NCBI GenBank assembly: GCA_029582265.1
Contig: CM055816.1
Span: forward strand, 81,958,472-82,022,471
Origin: Zoroaster sp. YZ-2022
Lineage: Eukaryota > Echinodermata > Asteroidea > Forcipulatida > Zoroasteridae
Direction of reading: 5' to 3'
Length of the DNA stretch: 64,000 bases
A program made the position numbers and the translations under genes. This document shows positions 1 to 11,981 of the stretch, piece by piece; the stretch's first letter is position 1, and every line of letters starts with the position of its first letter. The notes under the pieces were generated by a model. That model was not told the origin of the DNA and did no database searches. It saw only the letters and a list, made by a program, of their open reading frames with translations.

Positions 1-449
1 CAAAATTTTACATGAGCAATAAAGGAATATTTCATATTGATTTTAGAGCAAAATGTCATAGGGAATAGGTTTGACATAAGGTTGTAAGTTATCAGTGCTC
101 ACTGAGCGGGACACAATGATGTAGGGCCATAACTTGTACGTTGTAGGCATGACTCTGCACTTGTGTGTGCTGTTAACACCTAGGCTGTATACTGAAAGTA
201 AATGCAATAATCTAATAGGCTTGTTGAAATTTGTAAATTTATTGAAATGGGAATGAACCTTTAAAAAACTTATTAATTTTTTTTGTTTTTTTGTTAGTGT
301 TTAGGTATTCTTTTTTATTTTAATATCAAAAATATAAATTACATTTCACACAAGAAGACACAAGTCAATGAAAGAGCCCAAGCTGGGACTTCACTAGAGC
401 ATTGGGTATTTTTTACATTAAACATTGGGTAAATATCTGAACATTGTAC

Positions 450-576
450 CTTCACATTGTGCATTTTTTGGAGGTGCACATCGACTCTTTTCAGTCCATC
501 TGCATAGCATCCCCTGTAGGGGCATTTGTGTTGTTTTCGAGCCCGCAGTGGTCTCACATCATGATGAGTAGGTTGT
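450..576 (-). CDS. Exon with C2H2-like finger (CX4C-X10-HX4H)
   Basis: The acceptor reads ATTCATTTGCAG and the donor AAG|GTACAATG. The exon's first base completes the Arg codon left open by the exon at 1475-1605. It encodes KCPYRGCYADGLKRVDVHLQ followed by KMH. Beyond the donor the reading frame stays open to a stop at 339, but the splice site is the better end. Confidence 0.65.
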
Positions 577-3500
577 CTGCAAATGAATCATGCCATAAAA
601 ATTGAAGGTATTATTGGAAAAAGATCATGAATTCCTGTCTTTTAGTTTTCAACATCCACATTCCATAACAACCAAACATTAATAAATTAAGATGGTCACT
701 TTTTATAGATAACACCCAGTAACTGTTTATGATTTGTCTGGGATTTTGTGCAAATCATTTGTGCTTAATTTGGTTGGGCCAATGAAAATAAAGTGATAAG
801 AAAAAAGAAAATTTCTCCTATATCGTAGTACATGTACATGTATTTTAGACTGAAGCATTTCTTAGGACAAATTTCTTGGTGTAAAGATTATATAGTAGGT
901 TTTGAGGTTATTAAGAGAACTCGTCCCTATCAGAGTTGGAGTTCAGTATTGACACATATGCATGTGATATAATCTGCTTTCTTTTTCAATTGAGAATGTA
1001 CAAGTAACATATGGCACAGGAAAATCTATACAAAGTCATATGCAAGTGAACTTAACCCTCCTACTATTGATTTCCGTTTTGACTGTTGACCCAAATGTGC
1101 ACACAGGGGCATTTTTGACTGGTTTTGACTGTTATTCTGACCACCCTGAACAATACTAGACAAGGCTTTTATCAGTCAAAATCAGTCGACTCATTTTGAC
1201 CTGTAAATGTACTTACTACGCATAAGGTTTGACAGTGTTTGACTTTTAAGTACATTAGATATATAAGTGCACAACATTTTGACTGATTTTGAACCTTGTA
1301 GTAGAATGGAAGAAAGTGCGATTGCTATAGTCATAGGTCATGCTAGACTTTAGTTTGCACCAACTGTCAGATGGTTTTGAATGGTGCATCAATTTGGATT
1401 GAAAAATATGGAATTTATATGTAAACATTGCTATATTTTACTGTGCAATGAAATTGTTCGCTGTTATTATTTACCTCTTTCGTGCTTTATACAACTCCTT
1501 CATCCTTGCATCTTTGTTATTTATTTTATGTTGCCGCTGGAGCTGTTGGGATAAATAAATGATTGTACGAGAGCACAGTGTGCACTTTCGTGCAGTTCTC
1601 TTTCCCTGTTGATTTAAAGTGATCCAAATCAAATATTGAAATGTGTAAGCAAAGGAAAACATAAAAAGTAACGAACATGTAACTAAAGGGGAAAGAGGAC
1701 CCCGGTCTTCACTGCGTTCTAATGACTGTATCACACAGTGAAGACCAGGGGAAAAGACAATGATGATTACCATAGCAGTAAAGCACAAAGCTTGTACAGC
1801 TAAATAATCTGAGTCACATAAAAACCTGTATTTCAATTGAAGTAACCACCAGCATCCAGCATTACTCTACTCAATGCAACAACATCGCCTTCATGTATGT
1901 TGTTGCAGACAGTCCGATTTACTGAACCCTTCACTACTAGGTACAAGATTCACATATGGATCTTATTGCAACTAGCAGGCCTCGACCATTGACCACTGTT
2001 GTATGTTGTTGCATTCAGCAGGGTGATAAGAAAGTTACCCAAGCATCATTAGGGTTAAGGCAGTTTGTATTTTATTTATGTATTTAATTAAATATAAATA
2101 AAACAATTTCATACAGGTTTATACTTATTCCTCCTCTTTTCTCCACTTGTGGCCTTTTTCGTTGCAGTGCTACATTCAGTGTATAAACCATCTTCGTCTG
2201 TTGTCTGCAATGATCAATTAAGTTTAAGTCAATAATAACTCAACTGAAACTCGCTGCTTTCAAGTTAAAAAAATTGATTGATTTATTTTTTTACATTTGA
2301 GTTACAAACACTTGTAATTACATTTAAATTCTGTTTTCAAACAGGTGAAATGATGAATGAAGGCTTGTAGAGAACCACCAGGTGATGAACAAAAACATTG
2401 TGTAATATGCAGCCAATTAACCAGGAAACACCAGGGTAAGTTCATTTACTTGCACTGATTACACAACACATTGGACAACAAAGCAAGTATGGAAGTGTGT
2501 TGCTTATTAGGACACACCCAGGAATTCCAACCAATTTTTCTGAAATCGGCAGAACATGAGTCCAATGCACATGATTGCTCGGCCATGACACTCCACAAGC
2601 CAGTTTATTCTTTAATAATTAAACTCTCACATAATTGCAATTTATTTGTTCAAGTCCCTTGTAATTATTATTGTAATGTTATAATAAAATTATGATTTGT
2701 GTTTGATCAGCAACTGAAAAATGATGTACCACTTTGCAACATGTTTATGCTAGTCACTTACCGTACTTCTTTCTGAAGGGACATAGCTGCACTCATCCCC
2801 ACAACCATCTTCATCCTCGTATTCATCTTCCTCGTCCTCTTCATCGTCCTCTTGCTCTTCATTTTCTTCTTCGTCATTTTCTTCTTCGTCATCGTTCACT
2901 TCAACACTTTCACCATCTCCTTCGGCTTCATATTTTTCACCAAGATTTTCCTGTACAGAGACATAAACAGTAGCCATGTATGTGTTAACACTTAAACCCT
3001 AACCACCCAAAAACCTCCAAAATCCGTCAGCAGGTTTGGCTTGATTTTAATGGATTTGGTACGGTTGGGCCTTATCAACCATGCGTAGCATGGGGCCAGG
3101 CATTGTAAAATAAAACTCCCCAGATATGGCCACAGACTTAACATGTGTTGATTGATTTTGGAGGATTTTGTACAGTCTTGAGCAATATCACCTAGGGAGT
3201 TAGGGTTAAGGAACAGCTTTGAATGAATGTAAATTCCAATCAATGTGCCCGAAAAGGAAATGTACATACATGTGTGACATACTGTTTCACAATAAGTGCT
3301 GTCGGACTAAGACTGTTACAAAAGGAACAATCTAGAGATCTGCTTTATTTGTTTTCGGGGTCCATAAATACCTCTATATCTCCTCTTCCTTCCTGAATTT
3401 CATTGAAATACCACATAGCCTGAAATAGAAGTAGAAAAGAGTGTTGAGGTCGTTTTATTCACCACTTTATTTTATTATTTAATGTAAACGAAAATTCATT

Positions 3501-5425
3501 AGCAAGAACTACTCTGTGCAGTGTGTTTCATAAAATGATTATCATACAATGTCATACATGTAAGTAAGACTTGAAGGTTTGCATGGTGGAAGAACAATAA
3601 ACTGAAAGGTTTGCGGTGACACCATGTGATGAGTAAAAATGTACGCATCACATGGTGTCACCGCAAACCTTTCAGTTTATTGTCATACATGTACTTACGT
3701 CCTTTTCCATTCTGGCTTTTGAAGTCCGTCTGTGGAAAAGTTATTATTTTTTTTTTTTAAACTAGAGGTTAAGCTTTTGATGAAAACGCTGACATAAAGA
3801 TGCATAAAAATAATACTCAATTATATATACTGGTAAAGACAAACTTTCCAAAAAGATGTGTAAGAAGTGTAATGCATGATGGTTAAATTCCTGAAAAATG
3901 GCCTTTATATTGTAAAATGATATTCACCCAGTCATTACCACAATTTCATTCATTCACATACATGTAAAACTTATGTTTACCACTTTAATGACACGATTAT
4001 CATGGTTATTCACATTACAAAACCGGTTACTCACGTTACATACTTACACACGTTACATACACACTCACGTTACTATTTTCATTTCCTTGTATTCTTGAAG
4101 TGTTTGTATAAAGATAATTTATTAAACTGTTTTCATATAAGAGATCATGAATAGGAAGAAAATTCCAGTTGTCATATTTGGAATCAAATGAAAAATTCAA
4201 CTATAAAAAAATTCATATTTTTGGTTACATTACCCTCAAGTGTCTAATATCCTGCTTTCTCAAAACTTTACGTGACTAGATATGCAAAAAAAAAGAGAAT
4301 TGGTGCCATATGCATTTAGGAAATCAACAATTTCAATGGGCTATATATATAACATGTCAATAAACTGAGGACAAATACCAAATCAACATATTTTTGGGGA
4401 AAATATTTGAGTCAGCACATCATTCTACTTCAAGTGATCATTTCTCAAAAGATACAAATAGGCTGTATACTCCCCAGGGAGCTGAAAAAGATTGTAGCAA
4501 TGATATTGGCCCAGTGACTGAGTGAACCAGGAGTATTATACCTGAACATGAGGTGTTTCATTTAGGTTTACCTCCTGCAAGTTTTCATGAGATAACCTTC
4601 ACTGTTGAAAATAGCCATGTATTGTCCTTTCTGTCTCGGTGGAATTGGCCTGTTATGTTCATATGGATTTAGATTACATGCACTTATAACTTCAACAGAA
4701 ATGTTGAAAATGTTTTTAAAATATTTTGAGCACGTTGGTTTCTGTAATGTCAGCCACGGTTTCAACCAACCTCTCTTCTCTGAGAAACTGAACATGAAAT
4801 CACAATGTTTCAATATTGTGTTCTATGTTTGGGTCCAAGTATCCCTCATGTCAAACAGTCCAACTGGGTAATTATGGTTTAGATACTAAAGCAGACTTCA
4901 GAACTAAAACTTGTTAAAAATATTTTGTCACTGTGCAATTAGGTTTGGTCATTTTGACAGTATCTAGTTCTACAGTATTGGGCCCATGTAGAGTGGCAGG
5001 CAATGGCATCCATTTTTCATACATTGTTGTGTGGTAGACTGGGAGGGGATAAAATACAGCTAGCATGCATGCCACTCCTGAACTTCACAGGCATGCAACT
5101 TTTCAGCTGATCAGCTGATTTCCTCTTTTTTTCTTTCATAGTAGTGTTATAGAAAACTGAAAAACACTGTACAAAGTTTTGTGTGCTCGGCCATTTTCTT
5201 TTTTCTTTTGTAATTACAAAGTTGCATGTCTGACTTCAGTGCAATGGTATACAGTAAATAAAATATCAAATGTTACAATGAAACATTTTTATGAGGGTTG
5301 CTTGTGTAGGCAATTACGTGGTATTTTATGACTTGTAACATAAACAATTCCTCCCATGCTTTTCAATTTTACCTGAAGGAAGAGCTAGTCTGCACTCTTC
5401 CGTAGATTGATTTTATCGTATCAGA
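450..5425 (-). CDS. Partial multi-exon gene: acidic protein with two C2H2-like zinc fingers
   Basis: Seven short minus-strand blocks, each bounded by AG and GT, join with no phase conflict: 5373-5425 (phase 0 to 2), 3699-3729 (2 to 0), 3372-3419 (0-0), 2762-2950 (0-0), 2115-2204 (0-0), 1475-1605 (0 to 2), 450-576 (2 to 0). Together they give 669 nt, or 223 codons, without a stop. In order the product has a Ser/Arg/Lys-rich start, an acidic stretch of about 40 Asp/Glu ending in SYVPSERST, a Lys-rich linker (GEKRRNKYKPGKRTARK), a degenerate finger (CTLC then QRQH, with the first His replaced by Gln) and a finger CPYRGC then HLQKMH. The left edge cuts the gene off and no first exon is certain. 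From memory, proteins with an acidic-YVPS-finger head carry a tyrosine-recombinase-like C-terminal half, so that half may lie beyond the left edge. Function unknown. The exons are directly visible. The family link is inference. Confidence 0.68.
1475..1605 (-). CDS. Exon with degenerate C2H2-like finger (CTLC...QRQH)
   Basis: The acceptor is GATTTAAATCAACAG-like (AAATCAACAG|GGAAAG) and the donor AAAGAG|GTAAATAA is strong. The exon encodes GKRTARKCTLCSRTIIYLSQ and then QLQRQHKI plus a basic tail. The open frame extends upstream to 1836 with two hydrophobic runs, but these lie 5' of the acceptor in T-rich DNA and are best read as intron. Confidence 0.62.
1606..2114 (-). other. Intron sequence with one unexplained open stretch
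   Basis: On the minus strand at about 1840-1945 there is an open frame reading GSVNRTVCNNIHEGDVVALS before a stop. It looks coding but has no good splice sites in the phase of the neighbouring exons. Nothing else is supported here. Confidence 0.25.
2115..2204 (-). CDS. Candidate 30-codon linker exon
   Basis: The acceptor is TGATCATTGCAG|ACAACAGACG and the donor CCT|GTATGAAAT, which is a modest donor. The exon is phase 0-0 and reads TTDEDGLYTECSTATKKATS then GEKRRNKYKP. Skipping it would also keep the frame, so it could be alternative or spurious. Confidence 0.45.
2762..2950 (-). CDS. Acidic exon (63 codons, phase 0-0)
   Basis: The acceptor TATGTCTCTGTACAG|GAAAATC and the donor AGTACG|GTAAGTGAC are both strong. 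More than half the residues are Asp or Glu, and the end reads GCGDECSYVPSERST. The Met that precedes it in the open frame lies in the acceptor tract, so it is not the start. Confidence 0.65.
3372..3419 (-). CDS. 16-codon exon (AMWYFNEIQEGRGDIE)
   Basis: The acceptor is TCTATTTCAG and the donor ATAGAG|GTATTTATGG. Only the phase 0 frame is free of stops, which agrees with the exons on both sides. Confidence 0.6.
3595..3682. repeat. Perfect 37-bp inverted repeat with 14-nt loop
   Basis: The arms at 3595-3631 and 3646-3682 are exact complements (CAATAAACTGAAAGG... and ...CCTTTCAGTTTATTG) around AGTAAAAATGTACG. Copies of GTCATACATGTA lie at 3551-3562 and 3682-3693. The hairpin sits in the intron just downstream of the micro-exon at 3699-3729. 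It could be a foldback MITE or a hairpin RNA source. Confidence 0.9.
3699..3729 (-). CDS. 31-nt micro-exon (RTSKARMEKD)
   Basis: The acceptor is AACTTTTCCACAG and the donor GGAC|GTAAGTACATG. The first base completes a codon from the exon at 5373-5425, and the exon ends in phase 0. A 37-bp hairpin begins 16 nt inside the intron downstream of its donor. Confidence 0.55.
4450..4535 (+). mobile_element. Diverged SINE fragment
   Basis: GGCTGTATACTCCCCAGGGA and the following bases match the body of the tRNA-derived SINEs at 28.5 and 34.3 kb. No head or tail remains. Confidence 0.5.
5089..5115. repeat. 27-bp sequence repeated in inverse at 26006-26032
   Basis: AGGCATGCAACTTTTCAGCT plus GATCAGC is the exact reverse complement of the sequence at 26006-26032, 20.9 kb away. 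GCTGATCAGC within it is itself palindromic. Confidence 0.75.
5373..5425 (-). CDS. Candidate 5' exon (SDTIKSIYGRVQTSSSF)
   Basis: The acceptor is AACTTGTTCCAG and the donor TTCAG|GTAAAATTG. It runs from phase 0 to phase 2, matching the micro-exon at 3699-3729. No convincing exon upstream was found. An open stretch at about 5470-5580 (minus) has an acceptor (GACGACTGCAG) but no donor in the right phase. Confidence 0.5.
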
Positions 5426-6137
5426 CTGGAACAAGTTTGCAACACATGTTACACTTGACTGATGTGATTTTTTTTTCATAAATATGTTCATTTATCAGGC
5501 GATAGCTAGTACATAAGTTGTCACTGAAAGCAATCAAAGCTGGTTGACTGGTTGATCCTAGTGTTGTGGGAAAGCTATTCTGCAGTCGTCAATGCTCAGA
5601 TCAGAGGTGATGCATAGAGGCTTACATCTACATCTATGCTCAAGACCCCTAATCTTCAAAAGGACAGTTTGTATATAAAAAACTGACCAACAGAAGTCAC
5701 TACATATTTAGCGATCAGCCTGTAACATTGTACATTTTTCCTTTTTCTATTCACAACGACGACGGCTTTAGGGAAAGGCAAAATCAACGCCATCGTAACA
5801 ACGATGGATTTGCAGTTAGAGATGTGCTCGCTGGATATGTAGCGATGATCGCACAAGGACTTTAGTGAAATATGCTCCAAGGCACAAATCCTCCCTTCAC
5901 TGAAACCCTTCTAATTCATAGTTTTCATCTTATAAATATGTAATTCACTTGTATCTGTATACATTGATATGGAAATAAAGTGGAAATGGCCCATGATGTG
6001 TCCAACATTATTTAAGATAAATAAAAAGAAAATGTTGAATTTTTTTTTTATAAGCCTTATTTAATTGCAAGTACAACATTGCTTAATCATTGTCACTATG
6101 CTCTGGTTGAAGTGCGTATTTTTTAGTATTATTTATG

Positions 6138-6278
6138 GAATAACAGTGTGATGACCCATTTTTCTCTGCCCAGCAATGATTGGTTTGGGGGATGGCCACT
6201 GTTAAGGGAACTCACCTTTGTCCATCCCAAAACCAATTATATATTGGTCAGTGCAGGCCGGGTCATAACTGTTATTCC
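6138..6278. mobile_element. Imperfect palindromic MITE-like element (~140 bp)
   Basis: GGAATAACAGT at the left pairs with ACTGTTATTCC at the right. Internally ATTGGTTTGGGGGATGG pairs with CCATCCCAAAACCAAT. The arms contain small mismatches and indels, as in an aged foldback element. Confidence 0.6.
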
Positions 6279-6639
6279 CAAGAAAAAATAACTGTTGCCA
6301 TATTTACACAATTATGTGCTAATTCTCAAAGCTAGTCTTTATATCACATGATAATATACCCCACATGATTGGGTCTTGACTTATCAGAACCCATGAAATC
6401 CTCACATATCCATTAAATAAAGATATTATACATAATCATCATTTGGTGACAATAATACTTAATGTTCAGGTGGTTCATGTTTCGTTTATTTTCTACTCCT
6501 GAATGTAAATATTTTCAGTGCTTATCAATAAAAGAACACTTTGTGAATGGAGGGCCATCTAGAAACTTATATGGCTTCTTTTTATGGTGATCCTTTAATT
6601 TGTAGGTGCCAACGGTAGAGTGGAAATAATAATTTATTA

Positions 6640-6830
6640 ATTTTCGGACGCGCTTATACTGCAGCTCAGGGAACCTCGTTCCCATAATAGCGCGCGTTGT
6701 CGTTTTGATCAAGCAAGGCATGTTGAGAACAACGGATCAGCGAGATCGTACATGCGTGGGAACGAAGTTGGGATGCAAAGCTCAAAGCGTGTGACGTCAG
6801 ATCTTCAGGCTAAATATAAATGCATATTGT
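6640..6830 (-). promoter_or_regulatory. CpG-rich block with CRE; possible promoter of the minus-strand finger gene
   Basis: A locally CpG-rich block (CGCGCGTTGTCG, GTCCGAAA-type words) contains an exact CRE palindrome TGACGTCA at 6792-6799. It lies about 1.2 kb upstream of the most 5' exon found. A 68-codon minus-strand ORF starting at 6721 (MPCLIKTTTRAIMGTR) could be a first exon, but it has no clear donor. Confidence 0.3.
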
Positions 6831-9800
6831 GTACTTAATTATGTAGGCCTACGTGTGTCATACGTCAAATAGCTCCCGTTTTGTTTTAACCTGCCGCTCG
6901 CGAGGTGCTACATGTATGTTAGTTGATGCATAGGGCATTATTTCGTCGTTTCTATTTTTAAAACAATAATGTATATGTATACATATATTTATTTATTTAT
7001 TATATGTGTGTGTTTATTTGTTTAATTTTTTTATTTATTATTTATGAATTAATCGTTCATCACCAACGACGTTGCCCTACCGCTCTTAAAACTAAAGTGG
7101 GATCAACATTTTAAAGTTTGGTCACTATGACAACTCTTTATAAAGTTGGATTTAAATTTTAAGTGTTGAATCAACATGATTAAGTTGGACTTAACTTGAC
7201 TCCCTGCGGCGAGTGAGCCCTACTGTTGTTTACAGTAGGTAAATTAATTATTTTTAATTACTTCTTAATTAATTGGTCCAATTGGGTGTTTTGTTTAATT
7301 TTTTAAATATTTATTTTGCATTTTGAACTAAGTATTTGTCCTAATCTTGGAAGATCACATCATATTCAAAGGTTACTTTCTGAGAAGTTTTTAAGACTTG
7401 TTCAAACCGTTTTTTAAGGGTGTTATTAAAGACGTTTTTAAGATGTATGTTCATGTAAATGATCTCATGATGTTTTGATAAACATGTCTTTGTACATATT
7501 TAACCATAAACGAAGACTTTATGTATTATACAGGCCTGTTATTTATCAGGATTTTTCATTGAACACCCTTAACTTCCAGATTGTCTTGTAAGAGGTGAAG
7601 TTGCCATCACAGGGCAGAAAGATATCACCAGACCTCTAAATTTCTATTTGTGGGGATGTGGAGAGTCTGTAAACCTGTAAAATGTAACATCCTGTATATA
7701 TTTAGGGGCTGATCATCTCCTGACCAAGAAGAGGGTACTGCTTGAAGTATTTTTCAGGATTTTTCATTTCCTTACAATCACACCCCTGATTATAAAAGAG
7801 TTTTGAAATTAAGAATTTACTTTAATTTTGTCGGCTCAGTACTATAAGGTCCTTATTTGCAATTTCATATACGTAATAATTAAAAGGGTTTTAAATCTAA
7901 AAAAAAAACATCAAATACCAGAGATAAGTATTTTCCTAACAAAATTCTTGTTTATCTTGGCCAAACAAATACATTGGGGAAGATAACCAATAAACTCAAT
8001 TTACCAGGCTGTTCAAAATATGGAAACCAATTTTATGAAATTGATACAACTGTAATAAGGACTCGATATTACTGAACCAACTATTTTAGATACTAAAAGT
8101 GAAGCTTCCCTTTCGAGGCAGTATAATTTACATGCGGAATTCCATGATTTATTCATGCTTTAAAATCATAAGCAGATGAAAATTCACTTAGATTTATACA
8201 AACATTTTATATAATGTTTTTCCAATTTTAAATGTTGTTATTATTTAATTGTCATTTAAAAAGGTACCAAATAGTACTCCTCTGACCCTCTGGACTTCAA
8301 GAAAAACATCTATTTTATAAAACAAGCAGTAAAGACTCAGTCACAATAGATTTTTCGGAGGAGAAAATACACTTATATATTTTTAGTTTAATTTCAATAT
8401 AAGGTTCGTTCTTGTGCCCTTTAGTTAACCAGTTGCCAAAGATAGAACACGAAAATTGTACTATGTAATATTGAACATTGCTTTATTTATTTAAAATTGA
8501 AATTATTTATTATGTGACTCTTACATTTACATTTTTTAATAATATGTAAATGTTGTAGTAGCTACTTGCGCAGCCCTAGGGTTTGCTGAGGTGTAAACGT
8601 CAACAGGGGATGGGACTTGAATCCCTGGTTGGACCACTCAGGACAAAAAGTAGGTAGTTGCATCTGACATCAATGGTTATTTATTGGTACAACAACCAAC
8701 TCCAAGAAACACCCTGTATAATGTAGGGATTTGGGGGTTTCGTAATCATTTTTGTATTAATCACGCACCATCAGTTGGTTTGTTTACATATTTCTTTAAT
8801 CATATGCTAATTATGAACTCTGACTCTTTGCATAAACATTTAGGACAAGTGGTGTACGTGACCAATAGAAAACTTTTCCTTTGAAGTAGAAATAATCGAT
8901 TCTTGTACTGGTTTCAGTGATTCCGGTTATTTGTGGTTTTGCATGACCTTTTACATTAATAGCATTGGGAATCGATTCTTTGTCATGCCGTAGTAGTCCA
9001 TAGTATAACTTATGGTAGTATCGATTAAACGCGGCATGGTTAGACAGCTCAGCAAAAGAACGATCTTCTTGTTGTCGGCTGCTTTCAGCTGTGCTCTTTT
9101 GAAGAATTTAGACAGAGAAAACCCCTTTTTGGAGCTAAAACAAGGTAAATCATATTTTTCAGTTGTCTATATGTGTATCCTGGAAAACCAATATGTGACC
9201 GTTAATATGCTATGAGAGAGTTTTTAATCATGTCTTAAAACCATGGAACGATAGCTGTGTTATACCGATTTACGTGTGTAGGGATTATTGTAGCGTTGCG
9301 TAGTAATAAGCTATTCACAATGTACGGTACAGAGTTTGGCCGAGTAGTCCGCTGATGTCACGCTGTGCGTGCCTCCGCCTAGGCTTCTTTCACTGTTTGG
9401 TCGGCTGTTGTCACGCTATGCGTGCCTCCGCCTGGGCTTCTGTCAATGTGAATTTACTGTGCGCTGTTTTGTTATTTTCTACACATGTGGATCGTGTTGA
9501 AGGTGGTCATTATTGTAAGTTATAGAGCTAATGGTTTGTGCTTATTTAGGCCAGTCCTTACTCTGTAGATAAGTTTATGAACTTATTGTTACATATGGGT
9601 TTTCATCCGCAGTTAGTCAACTGGTTCTCTTGGTTTGTCCACAATATCATAGACAACTTAAAGAATTCCATCAAGGGTAAGAAATCTCATTCAAAATATA
9701 TTTAGGCCTACATAAATTTATGTAGAGCTACACATAGACTGTAATGAGTCAGAGTCACTAAATGTTTTGGTTAAAATGTTTATTTATTTTATTTATTAGA

Positions 9801-10737
9801 AATCAATTGATTGTATTTCTGTCTTTGTATTGTTATAGGGTCTCTTTTTTATATGATGTCAATAAACGAAAAGGAACTGTGCTGTGTACCATAATTTGCT
9901 GTCCCAGGCTTGGATCTCAATCAAATCACTCAGGTGGGGTCCGAACCAGTCATCTAGCAATGGCTCCCATCGTTACAATAACAAATACAGAATTTCAAAA
10001 TACAGCTCACATTGCCATTGTACACATACATGTACATAACATAAGTACACCATACTTCAATTCATATACAGCAACACATACACTACACATACATAGGCAT
10101 TATATGATCCTAGGTCCCGACAAGACATAGCTAAACGCAAGGTAAAATTCACACAAAATCAACAATTTATAACTTGTATCTCAACTCACCCAGTCCTGGA
10201 TAATCAAGTTGGACACTCAATAGGTTGTTCCACAAACTGTCATATTGTATCATACAAATATGCTGAATTTATACTTCAGAAGTTTAACAAACTTGTCGAT
10301 CGTGTATCACCAAAGCGCGGGCAAACATACCCGTCAAGTGAGGGCGCACTTGCGTCCACCACAAAAATACACTGAATTTTGAGTAGCTACATGAATTAAT
10401 TTGATTTCTGCTGATGTTAAATTTAATTTTTTTTATTGCTTATTGCATTTGCTTGCCATTGCCGAATATTAAATAAAAGTGTTGAGAAAATTATATTTTG
10501 AATGGTTTTAATGTGTACAGTCAATAAGCCTACATTTATCAAATTGTACACTCACAGTTGCCACGCTGTAGAGACACAATACAGTGATTGTTGTGTAACA
10601 GCGAATTGTACATTTACAAGCATCCACTGTTGACAAACAGACAGAATTACAGTAGAATTTACTTGAATAATAAGTAGATACCGCTGTTGTTTTACAACGG
10701 AAAACTATGTTGATGTACAACCAAAATTACGGTAAAT
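6830..10737. other. No gene recognised (AT-rich)
   Basis: This stretch is AT-rich with short ORFs that have neither splice signals nor family resemblance. About 8.57-8.65 kb holds a weak tRNA B-box-like string (reverse strand GGATTCAAGTCCC) without a matching A box. The only structured feature is the duplication at 9347-9450. Confidence 0.6.
9347..9450. repeat. Tandem ~56-bp duplication
   Basis: GTCACGCTGTGCGTGCCTCC and the following CGCCTAGGCTTCT recur about 56 bp later as GTCACGCTATGCGTGCCTCC and CGCCTGGGCTTCT. Confidence 0.7.
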
Positions 10738-11981
10738 CTACTGTACGTAAAAGTAACCACTGTGGTACCAATTGAAAACACTGTAAATGTACAGGAATTT
10801 TTTAACAGTGTGGAGAAAGTGGCGCTGGTGGAGGTTTGTGAGGGCGAGGCATCTGGGTTGGTTCGGCTGTGCTTTGGGGAGCCTCTGCTTGTTGAGAAGG
10901 TTCGCGATCAAGTGGGTACAACCCCCACACTTTCTGAATCCGTTTACCGCATTACTTGGTGTTGCAGCACCTTCCCAACTAAGACGGAAGACAGACGCAA
11001 AGGTGCGTTTGGTCACTTGTGCTCCAGGATGTGTGATTTGAAACATGCGGACGTCATACCCCCAGCGTTTCTTTAGGGAGCGGAAGCATGACACGTCAAG
11101 TGGCTGAAGTATGTGCGTTGTATAAGGTGGGAGGCAGTAGAGAACGATCTGATTTTCTTTACAAAACATTGCCGTCTCCAGGTTGATATGGGTGCTGTGG
11201 CCATCTACAAACAGCACAACCGGCCGTTTGATGGAATTTCTCTGGACGAAAGGCAAGAAATGGTTGGTTGTCCACTCGTAGAAAACGGCCGAATCTATCC
11301 ACCCATTATCACGTCTTCCGAAGATTGAGCCCTCGGGACCTCCTTCGACATGGTTGTAGTGAAATCTTACTCCGGAAAAAAATCATCATCGGTGGTAAGA
11401 AAACCCCATCACCGTGATCTGCGTCTTGTCGGACGAACCTTGTAGGTACACATCTTTGGCACCTCTTGGAGCAGAACCTTTTCAGATTTACCCCCAGCCA
11501 GAGGGAACCCACTTTCATCTGCAAGTTCTTGAAGATTCTTGTTGGGTCGTCAAATATACTGAACAGCAAAAGAACCGCAAGTCCGAGGACAGCAAAAGAA
11601 ACGCAAGGCCGAGGTCTTGTCAAGTTTTCAAACAGAAGACAAACCATTTTGATTCTAATCACTCATTTAATGAAAAATGCTTTCAATTTGTGAGCTGAAA
11701 GTGACTGTTGAAATTGCCCAGCTTCTCTGGTACTCAGGATGCCGCTTCATGAACCCCTTCAGCCAATCTCTGCCCGGTGTGTTGTCTTTGAAGGGGTTTG
11801 ATCGACCATCTTCGTCCAAGATTTTCTTAACCATCAACACCAACACAAGCTTTGTACGCCCGTAACCTATCTTCGACATTCCAATAGACTGTGTAAGTTG
11901 ACCTCGAGAACGTACGAGTTTTCGCGAGAATCTTGACTTCTGGGCACCTCGCATAGCATTTACAACGTGTATTGTGTGCAA
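10738..11981 (-). pseudogene. pogo/Tigger-type transposase, frameshifted remnant
   Basis: Three frames in order carry one protein. At 11981-11667 is a CENP-B-type HTH end (VKKILDEDGRSNPFKDNTPG, GRDWLKGFMKRHPE). At 11662-11309 is the start of the DDE domain (FDDPTRIF, later GVFLPPMMIF). At 11256-10738 are KRPVVLFVDGHSTHI, with the second catalytic Asp, and YCLPPYTTHILQPLDV. Members of this family cut and paste at TA dinucleotides. Here the reading frame shifts at least twice and no intact ORF remains, so the element is dead. Terminal repeats were not identified. Confidence 0.85.

Noticed and set aside
1606..1836. Two hydrophobic runs in a minus-strand open frame suggesting a membrane protein
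   Set aside because: They lie upstream of a good splice acceptor in T-rich intron-like DNA, while the downstream part is the finger exon.
2734..2973. Plus-strand His/Leu-rich open frame
   Set aside because: It is the shadow of the acidic minus-strand exon.
5656..6721. Minus-strand ORFs at 5656-5880 and 6515-6721 as first exons of the finger gene
   Set aside because: No donor in a usable phase. Kept only as a possibility near the CpG block.
8560..8650. Possible tRNA or SINE head (reverse-strand B-box-like string)
   Set aside because: No A box at the right distance and no SINE body.
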